This document shows positions 12,343-25,300 of a stretch of 64,000 nt of DNA, in pieces. The notes below the pieces were generated by a model. The model saw only the letters and a list, made by a program, of their open reading frames with translations. It did no database searches and was not told the origin of the DNA. The DNA comes from Lepidonotus clava (taxonomy: Eukaryota > Annelida > Polychaeta > Phyllodocida > Polynoidae): NCBI GenBank assembly GCA_936440205.1, contig OW387150.1:11754152-11818151 (forward strand), read 5' to 3'. Both the position numbers and the translations under genes were made by a program. Within the stretch, counting starts at the first letter, position 1, and every line of letters starts with the position of its first letter.

Positions 12343-13830
12343 GTCAAAGTTTGGGAATTAATTTTGAGCAAACCACAAGTTGGATATCCAATTAAGCTAT
12401 TGTTTCTACCATGAATAGTTACGCTCTATTTGGAATAATTGGTTTTATTTGTAGGAAAAATTTTTGAAAGGCCAAAATCCCACTTTAGAACCCCAAATAC
12501 CATTTTATACCCCCCACAGAACCTAATTAGGTTATAATGGGATAGGAAACTGTCTCATCAATCACACTGGTGAATATTAGAGTCATAAATAGCATATAAA
12601 TGGGTTTTGGGGATTATCACTTGACCCATTCGAGCCAATGTCAGAATCCAACGAGTTTGATGTGATGGAAAATTGACAAAGTTTGGGAGTTAATTTTAGG
12701 CAAACCACAAGTTGGATATCCCATTAAGCTTTTATACTACCATGGGTAGTTACACTCTATGTGAAATAATTGGTTTTATTTGTAGGAACAATTTTTAAAA
12801 GGTCAAAATCTGACTTTGAAGAAATGTCGGAATTAAATTGTATATTCTCGGGAAAAGTGACATGTATCCACTTTAGAACCCCAAATACCATTTTATGCCC
12901 CCCACATAACCTAATTAGGTTATAATGGGATAGGAAACTGTCTCATCAATCACACTGGTGAATATTAGAGCCATAAGTGGCATATAAATGGGTTTGGGGG
13001 GATTATCACTTGACCCATTCGAGCCAATGTCAGAATCCAACGAGTTTGATGTGATGGAAAATTGACAAAGTTTGGGAGTTAATTTTAGGCAAACCACAAG
13101 TTGGATATCCATTTAAGCTTTTATGCTACCATGAGTAGTTACCCTCTATGTGGAATAATTGGTTTTATTTGTAGGAAAAAATTTTAAAGGGCCAAAATCT
13201 GACTTTGAAGAAATGTCGGAATTAAATTGTATATTCTCAGGAAAAGTGACATGTAGCTACTGTAGAACCCAAAATACTATCTAATGCCCCCACAGAATCT
13301 AATTAGGTTATAATGGGATAGGAAACTGTCTCATCAATCACACTGGTGAATATCAGAGCCATAAGTGGCATATAAATGGGTTTTGGGGATTATCACTTGA
13401 CCCATTCGAGCCAATGTCAGAATCCAACGAGTTTGATGTGATGGAAAATTGACAAAGTTTGGGAGTTAATAATAGGCAAACCACAGGTTAGATATCCAAT
13501 TAAGCTATTGTTTCTACCATGAGTAGTTACACTCTATGTGGAATAATTGGTTTTATTTGTAGGGAAAATTTTCAAAAGGCCTAAATCTGACTTTGAAGAA
13601 GTGTCGTAATTAAATTGTACATTCTTGGGAAAAGTGACATCCCCAAAACCGATTTATATGTCACTTATGACTCTGATATTCACCAGTGTGATTGATGAGA
13701 CAATTTCCTATCCTATTATAACCTAATTAGATTCTTTGGGGGGCAGAAAATGGTATATGGGGTTCTAAAGTGGATACGTATGACTTTTCCCGAGAATATA
13801 TAATTTAATTATGACATTTCTAAGATATTT
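12343..13830. repeat. Tandem about 390-bp repeat ending in an inverted copy
   Basis: Direct units start at 12343, 12675, 13064 and 13451, each beginning near CAAAGTTTGGGA. Periods are 332, 389 and 387 bp; the first unit lacks about 55 bp and the fourth is partial. From about 13641 to 13830 the sequence is the reverse complement of the unit's central part (CTAATTAGGTTATAATGGGA, CACACTGGTGAATAT), closing the array as a large palindrome. Internal identity is high (only scattered substitutions), implying recent amplification or homogenisation. Short frames within it, such as 12915-13112, are not genes. Confidence 0.85.
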
Positions 13831-13964
13831 TACTCATTTTAAATTAAATGCGAAAAAAATGGCAACAAAATGCGCGAAAATAGGCTAATTAGTCTATTAG
13901 ATCTCTACCCGTAATTTTCTAAGGAAAACATGTCTATTATCTCCCAAGTCAACCAAAAACATGG

Positions 13965-14473
13965 AGCCCCGGTGTTCCGTGAAAATCTGTCCCCCCGTGA
14001 GAAAGTGTCCCCCGGGACACTTTCTCACAGCAGTGAGCCCATGAAAAAGTGTCCCCCCTATAAAAAAATTAATATAGATAGTTTTAAACAATAAATTGTA
14101 TTACATCTGATAGATACAGATGAAAAACATAATTTAGATAAAAAATAAAAGCTAAATATATCATCCCTCTCTTCTAAACCATCTCTAGGATTCAACGCTA
14201 ACCCTAACTCGTCCCTATTCCTAGTCTATGGATAAAATAAAGATCAAATTCTCCATCTAGATATAAAATTGATTAATTAGGTTTGATATGAAATATCATC
14301 CAATAAAAAGAATAACATAAATAGATCAATAAAGTGATAAAACTTGAGGGGGGACACATTCTCATGGCCTTGGTCCCCCTGTGAAAATCTGTTCCCCCCT
14401 CCACTGAGCATGCTCAGAACCGGGGGGACAGATTTTCACGGGGGGACCGTTTTTCACGGCACACCTGTTCCCC
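13965..14473. mobile_element. MITE with palindromic subterminal motifs
   Basis: The left end carries CCGTGAAAATCTGTCCCCCC and the right end its inverse, GGGGGGACAGATTTTCACGG, with a second, diverged pair outside. Next to the left arm is a near-perfect small hairpin, GAGAAAGTGTCCCCCGGGAC and its inverse. Near the right arm are CTGAGCATGCTCAG and repeated GTGAAAATCTG/TTTTTCACGG units. The AT-rich middle (14080-14340) is non-coding. Superfamily unknown. Confidence 0.65.
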
Positions 14474-14479
14474 TTTGTA

Positions 14480-15440
14480 AGTTCTATGAATCTGATCCCG
14501 ATAAACATCACTTAATGATAGATCTATCCATTAAACATTATGCTGTATGCACCGTATGCACCGACGTATAATAGAGAGTTTTTGCAACACGCCCCTATCT
14601 CAATCCCCGTTCCCTAAACGGATCTCAGGGGCTGTGTATGAGTGGTGCCCCTGTTTAATGAGAATCACAGAGAAAATAATACCAAATATAATTTTCCCTT
14701 GATCAAGTTCATCAGGAAAAAAAGAACAGGGAGAATTTGTTATGTAAGTTTGAAAAAAAAATATCAGCCATATCACAATTTGATTCTGTGCATTTGCATT
14801 TTTTTCATAAATACAAACAGACTGTGAGTGTAGACCTCACTGGCCCTTGGTCACGGTCTGCTGCTCTCACCTGTGGGCCCACTGATCAGGGACACACAGG
14901 GATATGGATCTCCTGATCTATTCTTACAGTTATGTTGTGTACTAATTAAGAAAAAGACTCTTCTTTTATCAATATGTAATGAATATGTAATGTATACATG
15001 AAAGGAGAGAGAAGACAGATTTTGAAAAATTGAAAGGTTTCATTAGGAAAATAGGTTTCTGTGATAGGAAAGGTCTCAGAACTGGTCCTGGTGAATATAG
15101 TGCCCTGACTGATCGGCCTCTCTGTTGCCAGAAATAGCTTAGAATTGATTATGTAACATAGCCTGAGCAGGGACCTGGGTGGTTCTTTTATGAGCATTGG
15201 CATGTGCCACAGACAATCAAACACATAGATATATATAATAGGTTTAAAGGGAAAACTTCTGCAGGTCAGTCTGGTGTGCTCAAGACCCTCCAATCAAACT
15301 CATCGGGATAGGGATCGGGGTACTGAGATCCGTGTGTGTTGCAAAAACTCTCTACTAATTCGCAAGGTCCATTTGCCTAGGCCATCATGCAGGCCATGGC
15401 GCCAAACAGTTGCGACGCTTTTGGCTTGCCATACGATTCG
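14480..15440. other. Intergenic stretch upstream of STRAD
   Basis: AT-rich sequence without recognisable exons or repeats. The frame at 14946-15293 (-) has no family features. Confidence 0.4.
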
Positions 15441-15449
15441 TAGCGCCAC

Positions 15450-15589
15450 CTTTTGGCGAGTCAGAGTGGTCGGTGAACGGGTTAGTGCTGAGAATATAGC
15501 CGCCTTTCTTTTACCTTTTCGTCAAAATACTTCCGGTTGTTGTCGGGGGCGCGTTGTCAACAAGTTTGACAGGAAAGAAAATATGCAAG
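15450..15589 (+). promoter_or_regulatory. Candidate STRAD promoter and untranslated exon 1
   Basis: A CpG-containing segment with an ETS-type ACTTCCGG motif (15529-15536), ending in a strong donor AAG|GTAAGATT after 15589. The next plausible exon upstream of the coding exons starts at 19357. The exon carries an ATG at 15583-15585 that is out of frame with the main protein (see findings). The transcription start itself cannot be seen. Confidence 0.45.
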
Positions 15590-16692
15590 GTAAGATTAAT
15601 ACGTTTCCTTTGAAGATAGGCTGATATAACGAGAAAGAGCATGTAGTTTGATACAAAATGATGCAGCTTTTACAATTGTCTGGATAAAAACAACGTCTCA
15701 TCGAGATGTCACCGTGTGGACTCGGGTCACGGGTGGACGGACGTGACCCTAAATATTCTAAAACCGTTCTTAGACTCTTAGACAGGGCTCGGGCTCAAGT
15801 TTGAATTGGTCTCTCATCTAACTCTTGCTGATGCGTACTCAGTTTTGACTGTGGCCTAACGATGGCTCGGTTAGATGAATCTGTCGAATTACCGATGGTC
15901 TTAGGCTTAACTTAGTGCACTTTTGAATCTTAGCCGCTCAGACTCAGTTCATGTCAGAAGTGAAATGTATTCTGTCATGCACTTAACTTAATCCCAACTT
16001 AATTCTCCCTTGAACTTTGAAGGCTTGATTCTCGCTACCACGGATAGTATCAAGTATGGTAAATAAACAAATAATTGGTGTATGTAGGCCTCTCCACCAA
16101 TAATGAATGCATGTAGATCTATATACTAGGTGAATGCAGGGATTTTCCTTGATATATAGATCTACAGGCATACAGTTACTGGTAGAACCGGGTAGATCTA
16201 CTACTAGATAAGTAAAAATCCTGTGGGACCAGCGCAGTTTGTAAGCAACTAGCCTAGTGGACCAATGAAAATTGAAAAATTTCTTGATATGTTCATAGTG
16301 ATATGGGCAAGTGAAAAGTTGATCTGGGCTAGTGCAAAGAGGTTAGAGTCTACCCCTAGCCCAGTGGACGAGTGAACAAAAAAGTTAAGGAAGACCCCAG
16401 GAAGGCATTTTCAAACAATCAAGAAAATATTAAATGTATACCTGTGGATACATATCAGAAAAATATTGATTGCTAGATTTTCATTATCATAACATAAAGT
16501 AAACTACAAATAATGAAATGATTAATGAAGATTGATATGCCTAAGTCATGACATTTTTCGATATATTACCCAGCATGGATCCTGGTCTGGGTTAACCTCC
16601 AGGTAAAACTTAAAACAAGATTGGCTATCCGTGGTTGGGAGCTTGTAGCGTCTAAAGAAAGTCAAAGAGCATTGGTAAACTCAAAGTCATGT

Positions 16693-16693
<1 letters not shown>

Positions 16694-16732
<39 letters not shown>
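16694..16732 (+). repeat. (GA)n microsatellite with following A and G tracts
   Basis: About 19 GA repeats, then an A8 run and a G-rich run (16741-16771), inside STRAD intron 1. Confidence 0.95.
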
Positions 16733-16737
<5 letters not shown>

Positions 16738-18009
16738 AAAGAGGTGTGTGGGGGGTGGGGGGGGGGGGGGGTGCTGTCAGCAAGAGTTGAGCAATATATT
16801 TTTATAAAACCCAGAACAAGACATAGATAGAATTAAAAGAAAATCATTCAATTTTATTTTAAAAGTATTAGTGCTTATTGAATATTGTCTCAGTAATTAA
16901 TGGTGCTAGATCTAATTGTCTGGATATGATACCCCTGGTGCTAATCAGGTGCTTTTAATCGGATAGCCTATTATTTTATGCACGTCTTGAGTAGTGTAGA
17001 TCTATTATTTTTATTCTACTTCAGTTGGGTTAGACTATTGACAACTGTCCCTTCCTTTTCGGAATGAAAAAATGAATTTGATTTTGCTTTATTCTTATGG
17101 CATGGATTATGATATTCAACCCAAACACCTAGTAGATTCTCGTTGTGTTTATTAAAATATGTAGCCTTTCTAACCCATACTAATAAATTACAATATACAA
17201 ACACGTTGGATGCAACTTTATGCACAAAATGATATTATTCTATCAGTGAAAACTATTGTTACATTCTGAGATATTTCCAATACTTTAATGTCGCTGTCTC
17301 AAAGAGTTTCAAAAACGTTGGATGGACTGTCCGTTGTTGAACGTGGCATTTGCAAAATTGTACCCATTGGGTGAATTCATAAACGATTCTTTCCTTCTGG
17401 TATTGGTACCTGTTTGTGGACCTTTGTTACTCTGCAAATTTATCCACGAGTACCTCCGATTTGATATACGGTCACCCTTAAAAACAAGCTTTTATTCCTG
17501 ATTTTTTGGAATTTTTCGATTTATTTTAATCAAAAGTTGCAGTTATACCATAACCACCACCAAAAACAAATTAATTAAAAGAGATTTTCTGACCTCCCGA
17601 CTGGTATTTTTTCCGGTCACCCGCTGGACAGGAAACATTTTTTTAAAGGTTGGCCTAGCCATACATAGAGTGCTTTGCCACAACTGATCAAATAGATGGA
17701 TTACCATTTTTTGTTTTATTTAAATTCCGTTCTTTTTTTTTTACATGAACGCCCTTTGACAAACATCCTATTGTTCGAAAGCAGAGTAACAGTTGCCATC
17801 TTTATGTTACTAAGATAAGTCCAAATATATTCTTCAGTTGGTTTATTTTCTTTTGGTTGTTTATTTCCACAATACTTTCAGGTCAAGCTGCTCTTCCAAG
17901 TAATATATATCATGTCCTAGTTTAAAGAATACGCAGTTATTTGCATGATGCTAGTTCTTTCTGCAGGCCTGTCAGTTATTGTATAATGTCTATTGAAGAA
18001 AACTGGAAA

Positions 18010-18425
18010 ACTCGGGCCACTGATGAACTCAAGCCGGGTGAACTCGGGCCACTGGAGAGCTTAGGCTGCTAGAGAATTCGGGCTGCCTGGCGACCACTGG
18101 CTCCCTAACTTTGCCTGGAAATCTTCAATGGTTTTAAAGCAAATTTCTTTTGTTTTCAGTAAAATGAGTACTTTTCACTTGAGATCTACTCTGTATCTAT
18201 TGATATCTAAAACATAAGCACTAAATTCGATGTATCTTAGGAAGTATGACGAGTTGAAAAAAGCGTTAACATTGGCACAAAATGGGTCAAGCCACTGGTC
18301 CGAGTTGTCCCAGACCGAGTTAGCCACTGGTCCGAATTAGACACCGGCTGAAGTTCTCCCAGCCCGGGTTAGACACCGGCCCGAGTTCTCCCGGCCTGAG
18401 TTTGTCACTGGACCGAGTTCTCCAA
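18010..18425. repeat. 32-bp minisatellite with inverted flank
   Basis: At 18290-18425 four imperfect units of about 32 bp (CACTGGTCCGAGTT, CTCCCAGCCCGGGTTAGA) run in one direction. At 18010-18110 related units run as the reverse complement (AACTCGGGCCACTGGAGAG). The two arms are separated by about 180 bp of AT-rich DNA. This could be a foldback element that amplified internally. Lies in STRAD intron 1. Confidence 0.6.
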
Positions 18426-19374
18426 TTACTTCTGCATATACTCTATCACTAACAGTAACACCTGTGTCATGTCACTACATTCACAACTCTCCCATTTCTT
18501 TTCTAATTTTCAGACTCTCTTGCATTTAGATAAAACAAATTAAAAGCCTGGTGTCGATGAAAATACAAAAGCGCCAAAATTATTAGTATTTTCACAGCCA
18601 ATGTCCCTTCTGGTGAGTATACTTGATCAAAATCAAATCCTTCCGAACATATTGGTAATTATCTCGAAATTAACTTCAAAGCAATACTTTGATATAGTCT
18701 TTATGTGATATTTTTCGCCTATTTGGTACAATATAAGATATTATGACAGGGACGTTTTGCTATCTTTTCAGACTCTCAATTTATGTACTATTTTATACTC
18801 GGAAATATTAGATATTATGCAAGGTAGCCGAGCTAAAATCGTAGTTTTGAAAATCACCTACTCCTTTGATATCAAATAGTGTTAGTTTACCAACCAATTT
18901 TCCTAATTATACAATTGTATGGAATATCAGAAAACGTCATCGAATTTGGCTAATGTAGAAGATAATGGTAGGTATAAACCTTTGTAAAAAAAAAACACAA
19001 TGAACAATATCAACCCAAACTCCTACACTACGTGTTTCCCATGTATTTTTTATATATATTTTTCATAGAACTTTTTGCTTAATTTAATGGAAATCATATC
19101 GAAAATAAAAACTATCGGAATTCTTACCCGGAATTGTACCCCTCCCCCATGCACCAGCACACTAAAAAGAAAAAATAACATCAGTAAAAATAGGAAAAGT
19201 AGTCTTTAATACAACAAAATTTGGCATTTGCCTAATCTCTGTGAACTTATGGAAGACGTACCTAGATATATTCTCTGGTTTACCAGATGCTACCGCTTTC
19301 TATAACGTATAATGTACAAAGAAAAAAGTCATCTCTCTGAACCTATTTCCCCTCAGGAGAGCGGCCTGTGAGCC

Positions 19375-22300
19375 ATGAGTTGTGGCCACAAGATTGCAGG
19401 CCTTGTAAGTGTCTGTCCGTCACATCGTCCATGCTCACAAGATGATGTCCACCGATTGTAACTTATGTGTATGTGTTAATGCTGTGTGACCAACAAAACA
19501 ACTTATAAAACCTAACATGAGTTTTGACCGGGAAGTGAGGGGGAAATACAATGCGGCGTTTTGTGAAATGTGCTTAATCATTTCTTTCTATGGTGTTGAT
19601 TTTTTTGAGTTCCTTTTTTTGTTACCTTCGTTTGCATTGTTCATTAATAGATGTGATTTTTCACTAAAAAGTCGGGTCTTAGATAAAATTACGTCGATTA
19701 CAACGTCCTAAGCATATACAACTCAAGTACCATCCACTCAGTATCGTAAAAAAAGACAACAAACGAGAGAATAGAACAGGTACTCTGTTCGCATGTAGCT
19801 GTTTATATCAATTGAATTTGTTTTTCAGAAATTAATATTGGTATGTTGAGCCCAAATCAATTTTCGGATCAAAAAGTGTTTCAATTACAGTTTAGACGCT
19901 GGTTGAAATTTGCTATTTATAGAAAAGTTAATGTTTCGTTCATATTCGGCATTCTAAAGTTACATGGTATTATATTGTTTCAAGCTGTCAAATCTTTGTG
20001 TGATTTCTAGTTTTACCTGTTGAAAACAGAAGTTTGATTTTCTCTCCGTTTCCTTTGGATTTTGGTGTACGTCTTATGGATAAGAGGGGTTGTTGCGTCT
20101 CATGAATTGATTCAAGTTTTTTTTATGTGAATGAATTTAAATGTAGTAATTCAATCAAATATGCATAAATATCGCCCCTCTGCCTTTTGTAAAATTCATT
20201 ATTCTGTATCGGATTTTTCCACTGTTATCATTAAAATGTATTTTTTATCATTGAAATAAAACCATGAAGTTCAAAATTTTGTTGAGTAGATTATAGTTAG
20301 GCGTCCTGTGGATACTGTTTGAAACGTGAATGACTCTACAGAAAAATACAGTTTATTCTGTGTATTCCTTAATAAGCTACTTTACACGATGTTGTAACAG
20401 GAATGTAAATGTAAACATAACAGCATTTTGAATTAATATAATAATAACTTTACGTATTTATTCATTTCCTATAGTGGTGTACCAGGCCGCAGTCAAGGGT
20501 TGGACATTCGCCACTTTCCTTCAAGCAAAGGGTACTTGATTGATTCTATTTTGTATATATATATATAAATAATTACTTAATCTTATTTAAATATTTCGAT
20601 GCGTATTTTCTCAGATCCCATAATTTTCTGAATATATGAGAAAAATAATTAAAACGAGGAGAATTTGCAAATTTTGTATGTTGTAGAATTTATTTTTGAA
20701 TAGTTTTGATGTTGTACTGTCTTTTGCACAACTTGTCTGTCATTCTTCACGCCATGTCTTTCATTCCTAACTCTTTGATAAATGTTCGCAGATAAAAGCA
20801 ACTGAAATCAAAAACATTAGAATTAAACTTACAATAGATCACTTTTGAAAAAGATACAGATTTTGTTCACGTAAATAGCATTATTCCTAAGTAGTTGGCA
20901 GTTGGCTTTTTTTTAGTAATAAATTGCATTTTTGTGCATATGACTCAAACTAAGAAGAAAGATCACACTGGATAGGGGTCTTTCATTTATTACACGTGCA
21001 TCAACGAGGGACTGGGGGTGGAGAGTTGTTGGAAATATGCGTGTTTGTGCAAATCTAATGCATACTTTAGCCCAGATGGGAGGGGTGTAGCAGGGGTCCG
21101 ACAATCTGGAAAAGGTGCATATTCTACGTAATAATTCAGGGATGTAAGTTTTCAGATTTTTGTCTTATTTCGATTTTTTTTCACATCTTCACCCCAGATA
21201 AGTTTTATAACATGTTAAGATAATTTCAGATTTTCTTTCTGGGATAAAAGATAAGATTTTTCCATTAACCCTGACTTACATCTGTCTACGTTGTTTGTTT
21301 GGCTCAGCCTGAGACGTACGGTGTGCCCATGTCGGAGATGGACAACGGCCTGGTCCAGTACCTGCCGGACCCGGCCCACTACCACATCCACACGGTTATC
21401 GGTGAGCCCATCTTTTTTTTAATACAGCCTTTTTTCTTAATCGTTTATTTCAAAGCAAGACTTTCAGGTTATTACTTGATCTTCAAAGCGTGCCGGAAAA
21501 GATACAATCGTCAGCACTCGTATGATAGATAAGTTTACAAACTGATTGATTGTTCTCCGGCATCGCGGTCGCTGCCGTCGTCTCCGGTCACGCCCGGAGT
21601 GTTGTCTTGGTCATTTAGGCGGGAGTCGCCATTGAACGATACCAGCACAAGCGGAAACAAGATCGCAAATTTGGACCTGCTTCCGGTTGGCAGTACTTTC
21701 TCTATGTAATGCCTATACCAGAAATTGACCATTGAAAAAGCATTAGCCGAGATCGGGTCGGAGAGTGACACGGTCAAACTGTATAACATCGATCGACGCA
21801 TCAGCATTGAAAAGCCTAGCGTCCCGGATTGCAGTGTAGTGTGGAATAAATTATGTTAATGAGCGTGAAGATGGCGAGCAAGGCGGGCCCCGGTCTCTGA
21901 TCGGAAAGTCAGCCGGGAATGCTCGCCTATTTCGCCTATTTCGCGCGCGTTTCAGTCGATTTAATGCGCTATAGAGGTTCATGTCGATCTTTTATTGATG
22001 ATGCTGATGTGTTGGGAAGCTAATTATCGATATAAACCCAGAAAATCGCGTTTCTTTGCGGACTATGTTTCATGCGTACTCCCTTCCGGGACGAAGCGCA
22101 TCGCGCGTATTCACACTGTCAAGCCGCCTCTTGCATCAGACGCCAAGATGGCGCTGGCTAGGTCGGACCGCGTGTTGGAGTCCTCCGCGATTGACCGCCT
22201 TTTACGCCTTAAATCGGCATTGTCCAGCAAAATGGAGTATATCTTATGGATTATTAATGTTCTGAGCAGGTCTCGGTCGATATATCGTGAAGAATTATGT

Positions 22301-25300
22301 CGATATATATGATCGGCATCGACCAAAAGGTGGGTACTCTCTCCGTGTCAGTGAACGATAATAGAGGAAAATGGCGGGCGGCTTCGCGCTGGCATGTGCA
22401 TCTTGTTTAAAATCAATCGATAATTCGTTCGATAATTCGTGTCCTCATCCCCATATTTCATCAACAATTCCCTTTCGGTTTCCTAACCGATATTTTTCTT
22501 CCATAATTCCGCCTGTGTCTTTGTTGTATATAATAACATGACAAAATCAATGATGGTAAGGATAATAGGCAATACAAAAATTACATGAATAAATATGATC
22601 GATTGACAAATCAACCTAGTTCGCGTAAATCACGTTTACTTGAACACATATATGAATAATTGAATGTAAATTAATACATTTTTCCTTTCCGGACACATTT
22701 TTCCTTAGCAAAACCTGTATAAATCACACACCTTTCAAGAGTCTATACATTGAACCATCCTGTACGCATCTTGATCTCAACACTTTACCCTGAGCCCATA
22801 GGAATCCATATGCCAATGATTCAATACATTGGTTTTATTGTAATAGTTGGGTGCCACATTATTGAAAAAGCTGCATTTCCCTAATTCATCTAACGGGACG
22901 CGGGGTGGTGAAGTGGTCAGTGTGTAGGGTTTGTGGCCCAGGCCCGATCCTGGGCTTGAGTTGGGCTGCTCCACCCCTCTGCGTTTCCCCCTGTGCCAAC
23001 GACAGGGTGATCAAAGAGCTCAGTGTCATTGGCAGTTGTGTGTATAGCCCTGACTGCCTATGGGACCTTTCACATTTAAGAACAGCTGCCTTGTTAGACG
23101 TGGAGGAGTATGGTCTCTATCCGCTCATAGCTTCGGTCATTCCAAAGATGTGATCATGAAACCACAGTTGTCTAACCTTTTCTGGCTGTGATATGACTAT
23201 AGATGTTAATATGGTGTTAACCCCCAATAACCAACCAGCCAATTCATCAAACATTTCAGGCCCAAAATACATACAGTAACAGATGTAGTAATAACCCACT
23301 TTCTCCTCGCCCACGCCCCCTACAGGCCGCGGGTCGAACGAGGCGGTGACGGTGTCGCTGGCGAAGCACCTCCCCTCTGGTCAGATGGTGGCCGTGAAGC
23401 GGGTGAACCTGGATGAGTTTGACTGGGACTTCGGCCTCCTTCAACACGAGGTGCTCATGCACCGGCTCGTTGACCACCCGCACGTGCTGCCGGTGCTCGC
23501 CTCGTTCGTGCATGACAATGAGGTCTGGACCGTGCTGCCTCTCATGGCCTACGGTAGGTACTGTAAAACTCCTAATTTAAGCTGAGGCTTAATTAAGGGT
23601 TAGTTGTAAATATTGGAGCCAAAAGGCCTCAACTTTAGGGGTATGGTATAAATCAGGGTTTTGATTAACGTTTAACACTGTACCACTTATTGAAAATATG
23701 GCTAATGGGATACGTAAATGTTGTAAGGGTGCGGCTTGAATTAGACTCAGGGGTGTAAGTTTTCAGATTTTAGTCTTATTTCAGATTTTTTTTTCATATC
23801 ATCACCTCAAATATTAACTTTCGAAATAGATTTCTTACAGCACGTTTTATAGCCTTTAAGGTAATTTCGGACTTTCTGTGTGGCTTTTCAGATTTTTTTC
23901 ATTAACCTTGGCTTATATCCCAGAATTTCGGCTTTTATGGTATTTTTTTTTTGATTTTATGTTTTTACAAGAAATAAACTATTACAAACACAGGTTTGTC
24001 AAAGTTCCCTACAAGTGTAATATTCCATACCCTTTCGTATAGTTGAAATTATCAAAATCTAAGGATAAATATTCTAACATAGTGGGGTAGATTTGCGTCT
24101 CGAAATTAGATGAACTGAATATCTTAAGGGTCCGTAAGATTGGATGTACTCGGTGAATCGTCTTTTGATTAAGCAGTTCAAATTTCTTTGAATCCATGAC
24201 TAGATTGCTAGGAAATACCGCGGAACAAAATTCCCATTTCCAATGAACCATTGACTAGATTCAATTAAAACTATTTTATGATATTCAAATTGCGACTGAT
24301 CTTGTTTCAGGCTCCTCACATGACTTAATACAGGCTCACTTCCACGAGGGCTTGCCGGAGTTAGCCATCGCTTTTATTCTCAGAGACATCCTTGAGGCTT
24401 TGGACTACCTTCATCAGCGGGGAATCATTCACAGGTACAATCATCGACTTGTTTTCGCTTTGTAATTAGTTAGATTAGTATTTGATATATTGCATTAAAG
24501 AAATACACGCTATATTCTAAGACATAATTATGTCTGATTGCAAAATGAAATGTGTAGAAATTAATGTGTTTTTTTTAAATCCTTAAGCCTTTATGTAGAA
24601 TGTGGTATTTTCAAATACTACATGCCGTTTACCATTAATTATAAAGAGGAGTAAAATATGGCACTAAATATTCAAATGTACAGTTATTCAAATAACATAC
24701 ATTGGAAATGTAACGAAGGTATCATTTACCCGAGGAAATCTGTTGGGGCATAACAAAACAACCTGTTATTATAACGCTTATCATCATTGATGACGAGTTT
24801 TTTTTTCAATTTATTTATTTTCTTAAAAACTTATAGGGGGTTACGAGCAAGTCACGTGCTGATCTCAGCTACTGGTCACGTGTGTCTATCCGGCCTACGT
24901 GAGTCGTACGACATGTTACGTGATGGAGTACGTTACGACTGCGTGCACGACTTTCCCCAGCATTATGTACGGGCCCTCTTCTGGGCCAGCCCGGAGATGC
25001 TACAACAGGTAGGGCACATTCCGACATGGTGGGCGTGCAATTTTTTTCTAATTTTTTTCTTATTTACTTATTCAACAACTTCACATGGATACATGTACAG
25101 ATGTTCTTCCAGTCGTATCTGCAGATGTTGATACAGTTACAGTGTAAGAACTTAGTATTAAGTGATTTTAATAATGAGATGTAATGAAATGATGTGTATT
25201 ATGAAACTGACAGTATCATGAGGCCATCCATGTAGTACATGTGCACTTTTTTTAAATTGAATTCTTTTCCCCAAGTCTCACTTACGCAGGGCGCACACAT

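Noticed and set aside
12915-13112. Minus-strand frame of 65 codons
   Set aside because: Lies inside the tandem 390-bp repeat; equivalent frames in other units are not maintained.
16621-16830. RERERE... frame
   Set aside because: Translation of the GA microsatellite and poly-G.
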